Assembly: GCA_937873155.1 (NCBI GenBank)
Contig: CALMVZ010000012.1
Location: forward strand, 124,001 to 188,000
Direction of reading: 5' to 3'
DNA from: an uncultured Bacteroidota bacterium
GTDB lineage: Bacteria; Bacteroidota; Bacteroidia; B-17B0; Aurantibacillaceae
Length of the DNA: 64,000 nt
In this document: positions 33,093 through 43,066 of the stretch, piece by piece
How positions within the stretch are numbered: position 1 is the stretch's first letter
Layout: every line of letters begins with the position of its first letter
The notes under the pieces: generated by a model
Told to the model about the DNA's origin: nothing
Databases searched by the model: none
What the model saw: the letters and a program-made list of their open reading frames with translations, nothing else
Translations under genes and position numbers: made by a program

Positions 33093-36000
33093 CTTGCTTT
33101 CCTTTCTAAAACTTTGATCGGTAACGATGCAGTTGTCACTCGGTATTCTTCCTTATCTGTAACAAATAAGTAAAGCCGATAATCTGCCGGTTCTTCCGGA
33201 ATTGTAATTTTTACTAACTGTGGGTCATCAAACTTCTCTATAACATCTACTTTATCAAAATCATCATCCTTTAATAAACGCCATTCATAATCCAGGTCTT
33301 CATTACTTTTTCCATCGGCAGTAAAGAAATAGGTCTTTCCCGGAATTAAATTCTCTCTTGTCGTTATTTTATACTCAGGTAAAGATCTACCCTTCTTTTT
33401 TGTCCATTCTTCTTTTAAAGCGAAATACGAAGGTTTAAGTCTGCCTTTATAATCTGTTAACCCGAACCACGTGAAACTTCCTTCCATTCTATCATGCCAG
33501 CAATATGCGAATCCGCCAATATTGAATCCTTTGTAACCCTGAACGTACTTCTCCCATTGATATCTATACCAATCTGATTTTTCCTGATCACTCTCTTCTA
33601 ACACAGTGTTATTTTTCTGATCATTGTATTTCGGATCCCAATAACCGCGTGGACCGAATTCAGAAACCAAATACGGACGTAATGAATCAAATTGCCATGC
33701 AACGTGATTAAGTGTACTGATCTGCTCTTTATAGTATGAATTTATCCCGATCACATCAATTGAAGGCGCCCCGTCATGAAACGCGACTAACTCGCCGGGC
33801 AATTGATATTCTTCATGTTCTATACAACTGAAAACCGGCCTCGAAGGATCTAATTCATGAATGCGCTGAGCCATCCGCTCGATCATTTGTACATATGCAT
33901 TCCTCACTTTCGTTAAATAAGGTTTTGCAAAACTATGTTTGAGCAATCCCCAGGATTCATTTCCTAACGACCAGGCGATAATAGCAGAGTGATCTTTATA
34001 CTTCAGCACTTTGCTTTCCATTTCGTTCATGTAAGCAAGAACCTTTGCAGAATCTTTATAGAAATCAATTTTAGGATCGAACCAAAAACCATAAAGAACA
34101 TTGAGATCATATTCTTCTGCAATATTCAGGACATTCCTGTCGTAAATACCATGACCATATCTCCTGATCGTATTCGCTCCCATTTCTTTGATCTTCTCAA
34201 AATCTTTCTCCACTTGTCTTCTGCTTAAAGGCATATGACCATCACGCCAATCGTGCGCAGTATTGTAAGCAACGCCTCTTATATAATATGGTCTATTATT
34301 GATCATTAATTGAAATTTACCAGGTTTCCCCATTACAAATGCCGAATGATAAATCATTTGTGATGGTCCTGAAACATTTGAAAAATCACTTCTTGAGTAA
34401 TTTTCATTCCTCAATTGTTCTTTAATGGAACTTAACGTTGTTTTTGATCTGACGCTAAAATCACAACGGGTAAGAAAAGTGTCTGTACCAAAAACTGTAG
34501 TAATAGTTTTTTCTTCGGAATAAAATATGACAGAACGGATCTCTTTATATTTTGCAGAAATACTTTTTAGCGCGTCGGAAAACCAATATGATTGGGAAGA
34601 ACCCAACACTGTGCCTAAATTTGTTATCATCACAGGTTTTTTGAATTTTCCATAAGCCTTACGGTATGGTTCATATAAACCACTGAACAGGTACCAATCT
34701 TTTGCTTTGGCATTATCAGCGTAATTCAGACAACTGACACCGATCCAGTCGACAAATTTTTCGCCTGGATAATGATCTTCATTCTTATCTGATAACGGAC
34801 ACCAAACCCAGGTCACATTTGAGATACCAAGGTTGTTGAAGAATGTATAAACATATTGCCATGCCTTTTGGAATTGTTCTCCGGTGAATTGATCTCCCGG
34901 TAAAGCTTCGAAAGTCATAAATACTGGATGTTTGTAATTCCTAAGATCAGATGCGTATTCTTTAAGGAAAGTATCGTAGTTGCCTTTACAGATCTCCCGG
35001 TACAAATTATTTTTTATTTCCTGAGGCAATACATGTGTTGAAATTGTAATGTATGGAATACCGGTCTCCTGATTGAACAAGTCAGCAGCAGGAACTTCTC
35101 CCCACTTCTGAATAAACGAGGTCACATTATTATTTATATCCTCAGAAGATCCTGCATGTTTTCCAAGATAAAATCCGCCGAACTCTTTTGGCTTGTAAAC
35201 TGATCTTTCATTCTCATCCTCTAAAATACTCACCGAACTAACAAAAATGAGAGAAAGCGCGATCATTAATACAATAACACTGTTTCTTACTAAACCATAA
35301 GCATACTGCTGGAATCTTTGAATGATCGATCCTATAAAATTCCTTACACCATTTATAAAAGGCATTTTGATACAATAATTTTGTGCCTGCATAATAAGTT
35401 TCTGCTGGCTCATTAATACAGTAAAACCAAGAATACCTGCTGTAATTAAAGAGTAAAACGCCATTGCAATACTGTAAGGTGTCCAATCGATATACAAACC
35501 ATACACAATGAAAAAACCGCACACAACTAAAACAATTATATTCGGAACACTCAGCTTTATAAAATTCTGATGCTCGTCTTCCTTTGGTGTCGGAATATAC
35601 GGTACTTTAATATTGAAAATACTGTAAACGAATCCAACTAAAAATACCCACCAGGTTGCAGTGCGCAATATTCCTCCTGCCAGATGAAAACCTCGTTCGT
35701 GTTTTTCGAGCAGCCACCGTTGACTATATAAACGGATCATCATTGAGAACAGGCACATTGGTAAGAAATAAAGTCCAAACTGACCCATATTTACTTCCCA
35801 GGGCACCTGTGCAAGTCCTAATGCAACAACGGGAATTGCGATATCAATCAGATTTATTAACCCAAACAAAAAATAAATTGGAATGCAGAAATAATGTAAT
35901 TTCTGGCGCCATGTGAAATTCTTACACAGATGAGGAAATGTACGGAACAACAATTCAAACGTTCCTCTCGACCACTTTAACTGTTGTTTGTAGTACGCTG

Positions 36001-36886
36001 ATAATGTTGCGGGCACTAAACCTCTTGAAAGAATTTCAGGAACGTATACAGATTTCCATCCCTTTGCATGCAACTGCATTGCTGTGTGCATATCTTCAGC
36101 AAGCCCCGCTGCATGACCACCTATTGAATCTAATGCAGTTCTTCTGAATGTACAATTGGCTCCAATAGCCTGAACTGTTCCATAAGTATTCATACACATC
36201 ATCATTGGCCCGTAGAAATGATAGGTTTGTTCAGCTGCGCCTCTTGCAATAAAACTTTCATCCTGGTTACCATAAGCCTGAACACATTGTACATAGCCGA
36301 TATCATGCTGTTCAAAATATGGAATGACACGATCCAAAAATTGAGGGATAGGAACGTGATCAGGATCTAAAACAACACAAAGTTCACCGGTTGCCTGTTT
36401 TAAGGCGTTATTTATATTTCCGGCTTTTGCATCCACCTTAACAGTTCTTGTCACATGTACAATTCCTAATTCCTCGCAGATCTTTTTTAATTCAGGGTCA
36501 TTTCCTTCATCGCATAAATAATTGGTGTGCGGATACGTAATACCTTTCATCGCATATAAAGTGCGAATGATCATATCACGCGGTTCACCCGGACAAGAAG
36601 TGGTCAGGACGTCGACTGTCCATTGTTTGGTCACCGTTGGTCTTTCCGGAACACTTGGGCTCCAGTAATGATACCATTCGTGCACCATTTTTGCCAGTTT
36701 AAAAAACAATGCAAACGTCAGCAACAAAAAAACGGGTGCATAACCAATATGTTCACGGTCAATGAACCAACTGAGGAAAAGAAGCATTAACGCAACGGCG
36801 CAACAGATGAGGATTCGGATTATTCTTATTTCGGACCTGGAAGGAGATTTTACTTTAACAATATCATCTTTTGTAGAAACACTCAT
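33089..36886 (-). CDS. GT2 synthase fused to a GH26-like and a TIM-barrel glycosidase domain
   Basis: 1265 residues from the ATG at 36886 (MSVSTKDDIVK); an earlier ATG at 36925 adds 13 odd residues. Two N-terminal membrane segments, then a cellulose-synthase-like GT2: DPDH, E264-D265 and Q-L-K-W305, followed by membrane segments to about 560. Residues about 590-810 look like GH26 (TWVWCP and YPGEKFVDWIG) with E660 kept at the acid/base position but N756 (MITNLG) where the nucleophile Glu should be. Residues about 860-1150 are a TIM barrel with E977 (LGNES) and E1076 (SEFGPRG). An Ig-like domain ends it. Probably makes and trims an exported glycan. Confidence 0.82.
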   Translation of the reverse strand: MSVSTKDDIVKVKSPSRSEIRIIRILICCAVALMLLFLSWFIDREHIGYAPVFLLLTFALFFKLAKMVHEWYHYWSPSVPERPTVTKQWTVDVLTTSCPGEPRDMIIRTLYAMKGITYPHTNYLCDEGNDPELKKICEELGIVHVTRTVKVDAKAGNINNALKQATGELCVVLDPDHVPIPQFLDRVIPYFEQHDIGYVQCVQAYGNQDESFIARGAAEQTYHFYGPMMMCMNTYGTVQAIGANCTFRRTALDSIGGHAAGLAEDMHTAMQLHAKGWKSVYVPEILSRGLVPATLSAYYKQQLKWSRGTFELLFRTFPHLCKNFTWRQKLHYFCIPIYFLFGLINLIDIAIPVVALGLAQVPWEVNMGQFGLYFLPMCLFSMMIRLYSQRWLLEKHERGFHLAGGILRTATWWVFLVGFVYSIFNIKVPYIPTPKEDEHQNFIKLSVPNIIVLVVCGFFIVYGLYIDWTPYSIAMAFYSLITAGILGFTVLMSQQKLIMQAQNYCIKMPFINGVRNFIGSIIQRFQQYAYGLVRNSVIVLMIALSLIFVSSVSILEDENERSVYKPKEFGGFYLGKHAGSSEDINNNVTSFIQKWGEVPAADLFNQETGIPYITISTHVLPQEIKNNLYREICKGNYDTFLKEYASDLRNYKHPVFMTFEALPGDQFTGEQFQKAWQYVYTFFNNLGISNVTWVWCPLSDKNEDHYPGEKFVDWIGVSCLNYADNAKAKDWYLFSGLYEPYRKAYGKFKKPVMITNLGTVLGSSQSYWFSDALKSISAKYKEIRSVIFYSEEKTITTVFGTDTFLTRCDFSVRSKTTLSSIKEQLRNENYSRSDFSNVSGPSQMIYHSAFVMGKPGKFQLMINNRPYYIRGVAYNTAHDWRDGHMPLSRRQVEKDFEKIKEMGANTIRRYGHGIYDRNVLNIAEEYDLNVLYGFWFDPKIDFYKDSAKVLAYMNEMESKVLKYKDHSAIIAWSLGNESWGLLKHSFAKPYLTKVRNAYVQMIERMAQRIHELDPSRPVFSCIEHEEYQLPGELVAFHDGAPSIDVIGINSYYKEQISTLNHVAWQFDSLRPYLVSEFGPRGYWDPKYNDQKNNTVLEESDQEKSDWYRYQWEKYVQGYKGFNIGGFAYCWHDRMEGSFTWFGLTDYKGRLKPSYFALKEEWTKKKGRSLPEYKITTRENLIPGKTYFFTADGKSNEDLDYEWRLLKDDDFDKVDVIEKFDDPQLVKITIPEEPADYRLYLFVTDKEEYRVTTASLPIKVLERKAR

Positions 36887-37054
36887 GCAAATCAATTTTA
36901 GTACCGCCGGCCTGCATAATAACACAGCTCCGGGTATAAAATTACTTCTGCATTCTGCGGAAACATTTTCTATTCGCTAATAGCACAGATTTGATGGTTA
37001 AAAAACTTCTTAAGAAGTGTGAAAAGAATTCGCTTGTAGGGATTTTATAACAGG

Positions 37055-37092
37055 AAAAAATTCACTTACAGAAATCTTATCTGTGAGAATTT
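37055..37092 (-). terminator. Terminator of the pyrG-rimM operon
   Basis: Minus strand AAATTCTCACAGA pairs with TCTGTAAGTGAATTT with minor mismatch and is followed by a run of U. It starts just after the rimM stop. A separate 14-bp palindrome (ACTTCTTAAGAAGT, 37005-37018) lies beyond it. Confidence 0.65.
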
Positions 37093-37096
37093 ATTT

Positions 37097-37585
37097 TTAC
37101 AAGTAAAGGTCGAGCAAGCCTTCAGGGGCTTTATAGAATATTTGTTTTTTTGTTTTCACGATCTTTGTAACAAATTCATCACTGAATGGAAGTAAGATCT
37201 CTTTTCCATCCTTAACAATTACAAAAAGCGGATTTGCATCGCTTCCGGTCAATCCTTGTATCAAACCAACCTCTCCTTTTTCTTCATCGATGAGAAGAAA
37301 ATTCAAATATTCAAAACTTTCTTCTTCAATAATGAATTTTTCTTCAGCTAAAACATCTTTATTCTTTAAAAGGTTGGCAGCATTGACATCATTCACTGCT
37401 TCTAGTTTCACCAGGAATCCTTTATTGAATGGTTTGAACTCTTCTATAAAATACGGCGCTTGCGAACCGGACTGTTCAATAAAGATCACTTTCAATTTAT
37501 TTTTAAGATCGAATTCAGTAAACAAGATCAAATGGCCTTTTAGCCCGTGTGGTTTGCTAAAATGTCCTATCGGTCTTAATTTCAT
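37097..37585 (-). CDS. rimM: 16S rRNA processing protein RimM
   Basis: 162 residues. N-terminal RimM domain with IGHFSKPHGLKGHL and C-terminal PRC-barrel domain ending ILLPFSDEFVTKIV and GLLDLYL. Helps mature the 30S head by binding S19. It starts 3 bp after pyrG in the same operon, an unusual pairing but clear from spacing. Confidence 0.92.
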   Translation of the reverse strand: MKLRPIGHFSKPHGLKGHLILFTEFDLKNKLKVIFIEQSGSQAPYFIEEFKPFNKGFLVKLEAVNDVNAANLLKNKDVLAEEKFIIEEESFEYLNFLLIDEEKGEVGLIQGLTGSDANPLFVIVKDGKEILLPFSDEFVTKIVKTKKQIFYKAPEGLLDLYL

Positions 37586-37588
37586 TTA

Positions 37589-39244
<1,656 letters not shown>

Positions 39245-39266
39245 CTAAAACAGGGGGACTGGCAAA

Positions 39267-41258
39267 TTATATCTTGATTCCGATCACTAAAATATCATCA
39301 ACTTGTTCATAAACGCCTTTCCAGGTTAAATGACTGTTAATAAGCTGCTTTTCCTGTTCGTTCATATCCCCTGAAGGCAGTGATTCTAAAAGGGCCTTGA
39401 AGTTTTTGGTCATGAATTTCTTGCTCTGTTCACCGCCAAACTGATCGGCAAAACCATCGGTTGAGAGGTACAGTCTGTCGCCCTTTTTTAACTGAATGTT
39501 TGTTTGCTTAAAAACATGGTCATCAGGGGTAAAACCTGCAATAGCAACCTTATCTGATTTGTATTCCTGTAGTTTATCATCACTAACGATGTACAGAGGC
39601 CTGTTAGCTGCAGCAAAATCCAGTGAATTGGTCTTAATATTGACCCTTATAAGAGCGAGGTCCAAGCCATCTCGTTGCTTAGTCTGATCATCATGTTGCT
39701 TCAAACTGTTCTTGATCTCTACATTCAGAAATTGCAGGATATCGCGCGGCTCTGTGATCTTCTTTTCAAAAATAGCCTGAGTTATCTTATCCATACTGAC
39801 AATGCTCATTAAGGCACCCGGAACACCGTGACCGGTACAATCGGCAGCGATCAGGTAAAAATGATCGCCAAGCTTATGGAACCAATAAAAATCACCGCTT
39901 ACAACATCCTTAGGTAAATAATAAATAAATCCTTCCGGGAATACATTTTTTATTTCAGTTATAGAAGGCAATAGAGCGTTTTGAATTCCTTTGGCATATT
40001 GAATACTGTGTTCTATCTCTTGTTTTTTCTGAGTGATGATCGCATTTTGCTCTTTCAATAACAAGTTAGCAGCATTCTTTTGACGATTCTGTTTGTACAA
40101 TAAATAAGCGATCGTAATAATGATCAACAAGACAACACCTACTCCTAATAAAATGAAATTATTCTGTTTTGCTTTTAATTCCTGGATCTCATTGGCTTGC
40201 TTCAATTGTTTAATACTGGCTTCTCTTTTATCGAGCTCAAATCCACTTTGAATATCTGTAAGGTTTGTAGAAAACAATTGCCGGTTCATTGAATCTTTCA
40301 AAACAACATAAGTATTGAAATAATCATAAGCTGTAGTAAGATCCTTTTTTGAATAATAGAAATGATTTAAATGTCCGCTTGCGGCCATAACCAATTCTTT
40401 ATAATTCTTTCTGTCGGCAAATTCATAAACTGACTTAGCAATTTCAATGGCTTTTTCGGTATTTCCAAGATTAAATTCGATCCCGGCCATATCATCCAGA
40501 TTATTGTAATACGCTAATGAATCTCCAATTTTTAAATCACGTTTCAATTTTTTTTCCATATAAAACTTAGCTGAAGCAAAATCACCGGATAATGACATCA
40601 GATCTGCCAATCCCCCATAAAAAGCTTCATAAGCGCCCGGTTCAAACTCTTTGCCGTTTTTAATCAGTTCAATAACTTTATTGAGATAATGCATTGAAGA
40701 ATCGTAAAACTCTTTCTTTTTGGTGATGCCGTATTGTTCACTATAGAATTGGCTTAAAGTATTCATCATCCCCGCCGTACTTTCATTGTCTTTTAATTCT
40801 TCATAAATAGCAAGCGACCGGTACAAATAACCGATCTCCTTCACATTCTTTTGCTGCATTACAATTATCCAACCGATATTGTATAATGATTCCGCAATAC
40901 CTGCCTGGTCTTTTATTGAATCGTTGATCTTGTACGCTTTATAATAATATTTCTGGGCGGTGATGTAATCTGAGTGATACCAATACGCGTCCCCAATATT
41001 ATTATAAGAGGATACTTTTCCCTTTACATCATTATTTTTTTCCGCTATCTCAAGCGCCTTATGGGCATAATCCATAGCTACAAGAAAGTCGTTCCTTTGA
41101 AAAATATTAGAGATCTTATTCAGGTAATATATCCTTGTAGAATCGTCGGTGGCAGCAGAAAGTTTTTCGAGATACTGTTTTTTTCTCTCCATATTCTGAG
41201 AAAAACCCAGTTGGAATAAACCAAAAAACAGGAGAAGATATAAAGCTCTTTTTGCCAA
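39267..41258 (-). CDS. TPR-SpoIIE sensor phosphatase
   Basis: 663 residues. Signal peptide, about seven TPR repeats (residues 25-330), one membrane segment (FILLGVGVVLLIIITIAYLL), a short coiled coil, then a PP2C/SpoIIE domain with metal-binding DVVSGDFYW and AADCTGHGVPGALMS. So a periplasmic protein-binding region probably controls a cytoplasmic Ser/Thr phosphatase acting in a partner-switch pathway. This layout is common in Bacteroidota. No target genes are adjacent. Confidence 0.88.
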   Translation of the reverse strand: MAKRALYLLLFFGLFQLGFSQNMERKKQYLEKLSAATDDSTRIYYLNKISNIFQRNDFLVAMDYAHKALEIAEKNNDVKGKVSSYNNIGDAYWYHSDYITAQKYYYKAYKINDSIKDQAGIAESLYNIGWIIVMQQKNVKEIGYLYRSLAIYEELKDNESTAGMMNTLSQFYSEQYGITKKKEFYDSSMHYLNKVIELIKNGKEFEPGAYEAFYGGLADLMSLSGDFASAKFYMEKKLKRDLKIGDSLAYYNNLDDMAGIEFNLGNTEKAIEIAKSVYEFADRKNYKELVMAASGHLNHFYYSKKDLTTAYDYFNTYVVLKDSMNRQLFSTNLTDIQSGFELDKREASIKQLKQANEIQELKAKQNNFILLGVGVVLLIIITIAYLLYKQNRQKNAANLLLKEQNAIITQKKQEIEHSIQYAKGIQNALLPSITEIKNVFPEGFIYYLPKDVVSGDFYWFHKLGDHFYLIAADCTGHGVPGALMSIVSMDKITQAIFEKKITEPRDILQFLNVEIKNSLKQHDDQTKQRDGLDLALIRVNIKTNSLDFAAANRPLYIVSDDKLQEYKSDKVAIAGFTPDDHVFKQTNIQLKKGDRLYLSTDGFADQFGGEQSKKFMTKNFKALLESLPSGDMNEQEKQLINSHLTWKGVYEQVDDILVIGIKI

Positions 41259-41291
41259 AATAAATCAGAAACCTAAATGTACTAAAAAGTC

Positions 41292-41305
41292 CCGATAGCT
41301 ATCGG
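41292..41305. repeat. Perfect palindrome CCGATAGCTATCGG
   Basis: 14-bp exact palindrome between the HMA lipoprotein stop and the SpoIIE start. Similar CCCGATAGCTATCGGG words recur in many Bacteroidota genomes between genes, as REP-like or terminator elements (from memory). Only this one copy was noticed here. Confidence 0.5.
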
Positions 41306-41314
41306 AGAAACGGG

Positions 41315-41665
41315 TTATTTCGTTTCAAAAGGACGGCGCTCATACTGGCATGCCGCAGGAAGCTTATTGTAAGCGTAATCATCCGCAAAGAACTTCTCAT
41401 TATCATAACCGGCTTTGGCTACAGCTTGTAATACTGTGTTCACAGTAACAACAGAAGTATCTAATTTCAATTTTAAAAGCTTGGAATCAGGGCTCCACAC
41501 AGCTTCAGTAACACCTTCAACCTTAGAAGCGGCTTCGATAGTAGCTTTACACTGATCGTTATTACCCCAAACGTGAACAGTAGCTTCAATAGCAGGCGTT
41601 TTATTGCCGGTACAGGCAAAAGCGAAAAGAAGGGCTAAAACTGCTATTGAAAAAAGTCGTCTCAT
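41315..41665 (-). CDS. HMA-like lipoprotein
   Basis: 116 residues from the ATG at 41665 (MRRLFSIAVL). Lipobox Cys in LLFAFACTGNK, then a ferredoxin-like heavy-metal-associated fold. The metal loop reads WGNNDQCKATIE with only one Cys in place of CxxC, so metal binding may be weak or absent. The periplasmic location fits a metal scavenger or a degenerate chaperone. It begins 8 bp after the deacetylase stop. Confidence 0.65.
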   Translation of the reverse strand: MRRLFSIAVLALLFAFACTGNKTPAIEATVHVWGNNDQCKATIEAASKVEGVTEAVWSPDSKLLKLKLDTSVVTVNTVLQAVAKAGYDNEKFFADDYAYNKLPAACQYERRPFETK

Positions 41666-41672
41666 TACGATT

Positions 41673-42290
41673 TTAAAGTGCTGCAAATTTATAATTTAAT
41701 TTTAAAAAATACTCAATAGTTTTAGGCAAAGCATGCTTTATTTTCTCCTCTGCTTTAATATTATCATGGAATAATATAATACTCCCGTTTTTAACATTTC
41801 GGATCACGTTCTTAAGGCAGGTTTCAGGTTTGATCTTCTCGTAGTCGTAAGATATTACATCCCACATAATTATCTTATATCCCCTATCTAAAAGTGATTT
41901 GTATTGCGACTTTTTAAGTTGACCGTAAGGCGGCCTGAAGAGTTTAGTATTGGTCAGCCTTTCGCATTCTTCTGTATTGGCCAAATACTCACTGGTTTTT
42001 GTTTTAAAGCCTTTTATGTGATTGTAAGTATGATTTCCAATACTATGCCCCTCCTGCTTTATCCTCTCAAAAACACCTTTGTTCTTTGCAATATTATCAC
42101 CGACACAAAAGAAAGTGGCTTTGACCTGGTATTTTTTTAGTGTATCCAAGACCCATTCGGTTAATCCCGGAATTGGTCCGTCATCGAAGGTCAGATAAAG
42201 TGTCGGGGTTGTGGGTTCAAGTTTCCAAACCGCTTTCGGATATAAAAGCTTTAAAGCTTTTTGTGGTTGAAAATTGAATTTACCCAGCAA
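41673..42290 (-). CDS. Polysaccharide deacetylase (NodB domain)
   Basis: 205 residues, one CE4 domain. Metal and catalytic residues: D36-D37 in LTFDDGP, H87 and H91 in GNHTYNHIKG, then FRPPYGQLK and the C-terminal ILFHDN. No clear signal peptide. Acts on N-acetylated glycans such as peptidoglycan. Compact operon with the methyltransferase upstream, 6 bp away. Confidence 0.87.
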   Translation of the reverse strand: MLGKFNFQPQKALKLLYPKAVWKLEPTTPTLYLTFDDGPIPGLTEWVLDTLKKYQVKATFFCVGDNIAKNKGVFERIKQEGHSIGNHTYNHIKGFKTKTSEYLANTEECERLTNTKLFRPPYGQLKKSQYKSLLDRGYKIIMWDVISYDYEKIKPETCLKNVIRNVKNGSIILFHDNIKAEEKIKHALPKTIEYFLKLNYKFAAL

Positions 42291-42296
42291 TTGAAT

Positions 42297-43058
42297 TTAT
42301 TTTTCGGCTATATAAAACAGATCCAAACTTTTATCATCCACTTCTTTCAAGAAAAAATCGGATGATTTTATTCCTGACGTAAGATCATTATTCGAGTTCA
42401 GTAATTTTTTCCGGTTCCTGCGGTTCATGTAATCGTATGGTATTTGCAGAATTTGGCGCGGTAAGATCCATTGCAGATTGAAAATGTCGTATTTCATTAC
42501 CTTGTTAACCGATTCTTTATTCTTCTGATAATATTCCATCACCACATCATTCCCATATACACCTTTTGCATCTACTGTTTTAAAATGTTTTTTAAGAAGT
42601 GTTGTTAGTTCCTGCGGTTTATATTCCCGGATATGCCATGGATTACGGCTGAGCGACATATGCCTGTTCGGAGTTGTAACTATTAGTTTTCCTCCCGGTT
42701 TTAAAACGCGGGCAATCTCTTTCACATAAAGGTCATCCGGAACAATATGTTCAATAACCTGGAATGTCACAACAAAATCAAAACTGTTATCACTTATACC
42801 CTGAAAAGGAGGAACTGTTTGTTGTTTGAATTCCACATTCGTGTAAGCTTTGAAATCAACATCACAAACAAATTTATCTATGGTAACAAATTTTGAAACA
42901 ACGGGCGCAATATATTTTACACCGTAACCGGAACCTGTTCCGATCTCTAAAACATTCCCGCTTACTAGTTTTGCAGCTTCAAGGTAAGCGAAGATGCTAC
43001 GCTGTAAAACGTAATTATCAGAATGATCAGTAGCACTTACTCTCTCAGCGGTTGACAT
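42297..43058 (-). CDS. Class I SAM-dependent methyltransferase
   Basis: 253 residues. SAM motif VLEIGTGSGYGVKYI, acidic VTIDKF at strand 2, and FDFVVTFQVIEHIVPDD followed by LKPGGKLIVTTPN, as in Methyltransf_11/UbiE-like enzymes. The C-terminal 90 residues are basic and unassigned. Upstream of the deacetylase and 8 bp after the DUF2723 gene, so probably one envelope operon. Substrate unknown. Confidence 0.75.
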   Translation of the reverse strand: MSTAERVSATDHSDNYVLQRSIFAYLEAAKLVSGNVLEIGTGSGYGVKYIAPVVSKFVTIDKFVCDVDFKAYTNVEFKQQTVPPFQGISDNSFDFVVTFQVIEHIVPDDLYVKEIARVLKPGGKLIVTTPNRHMSLSRNPWHIREYKPQELTTLLKKHFKTVDAKGVYGNDVVMEYYQKNKESVNKVMKYDIFNLQWILPRQILQIPYDYMNRRNRKKLLNSNNDLTSGIKSSDFFLKEVDDKSLDLFYIAEK

Positions 43059-43066
43059 CTTAAAAA

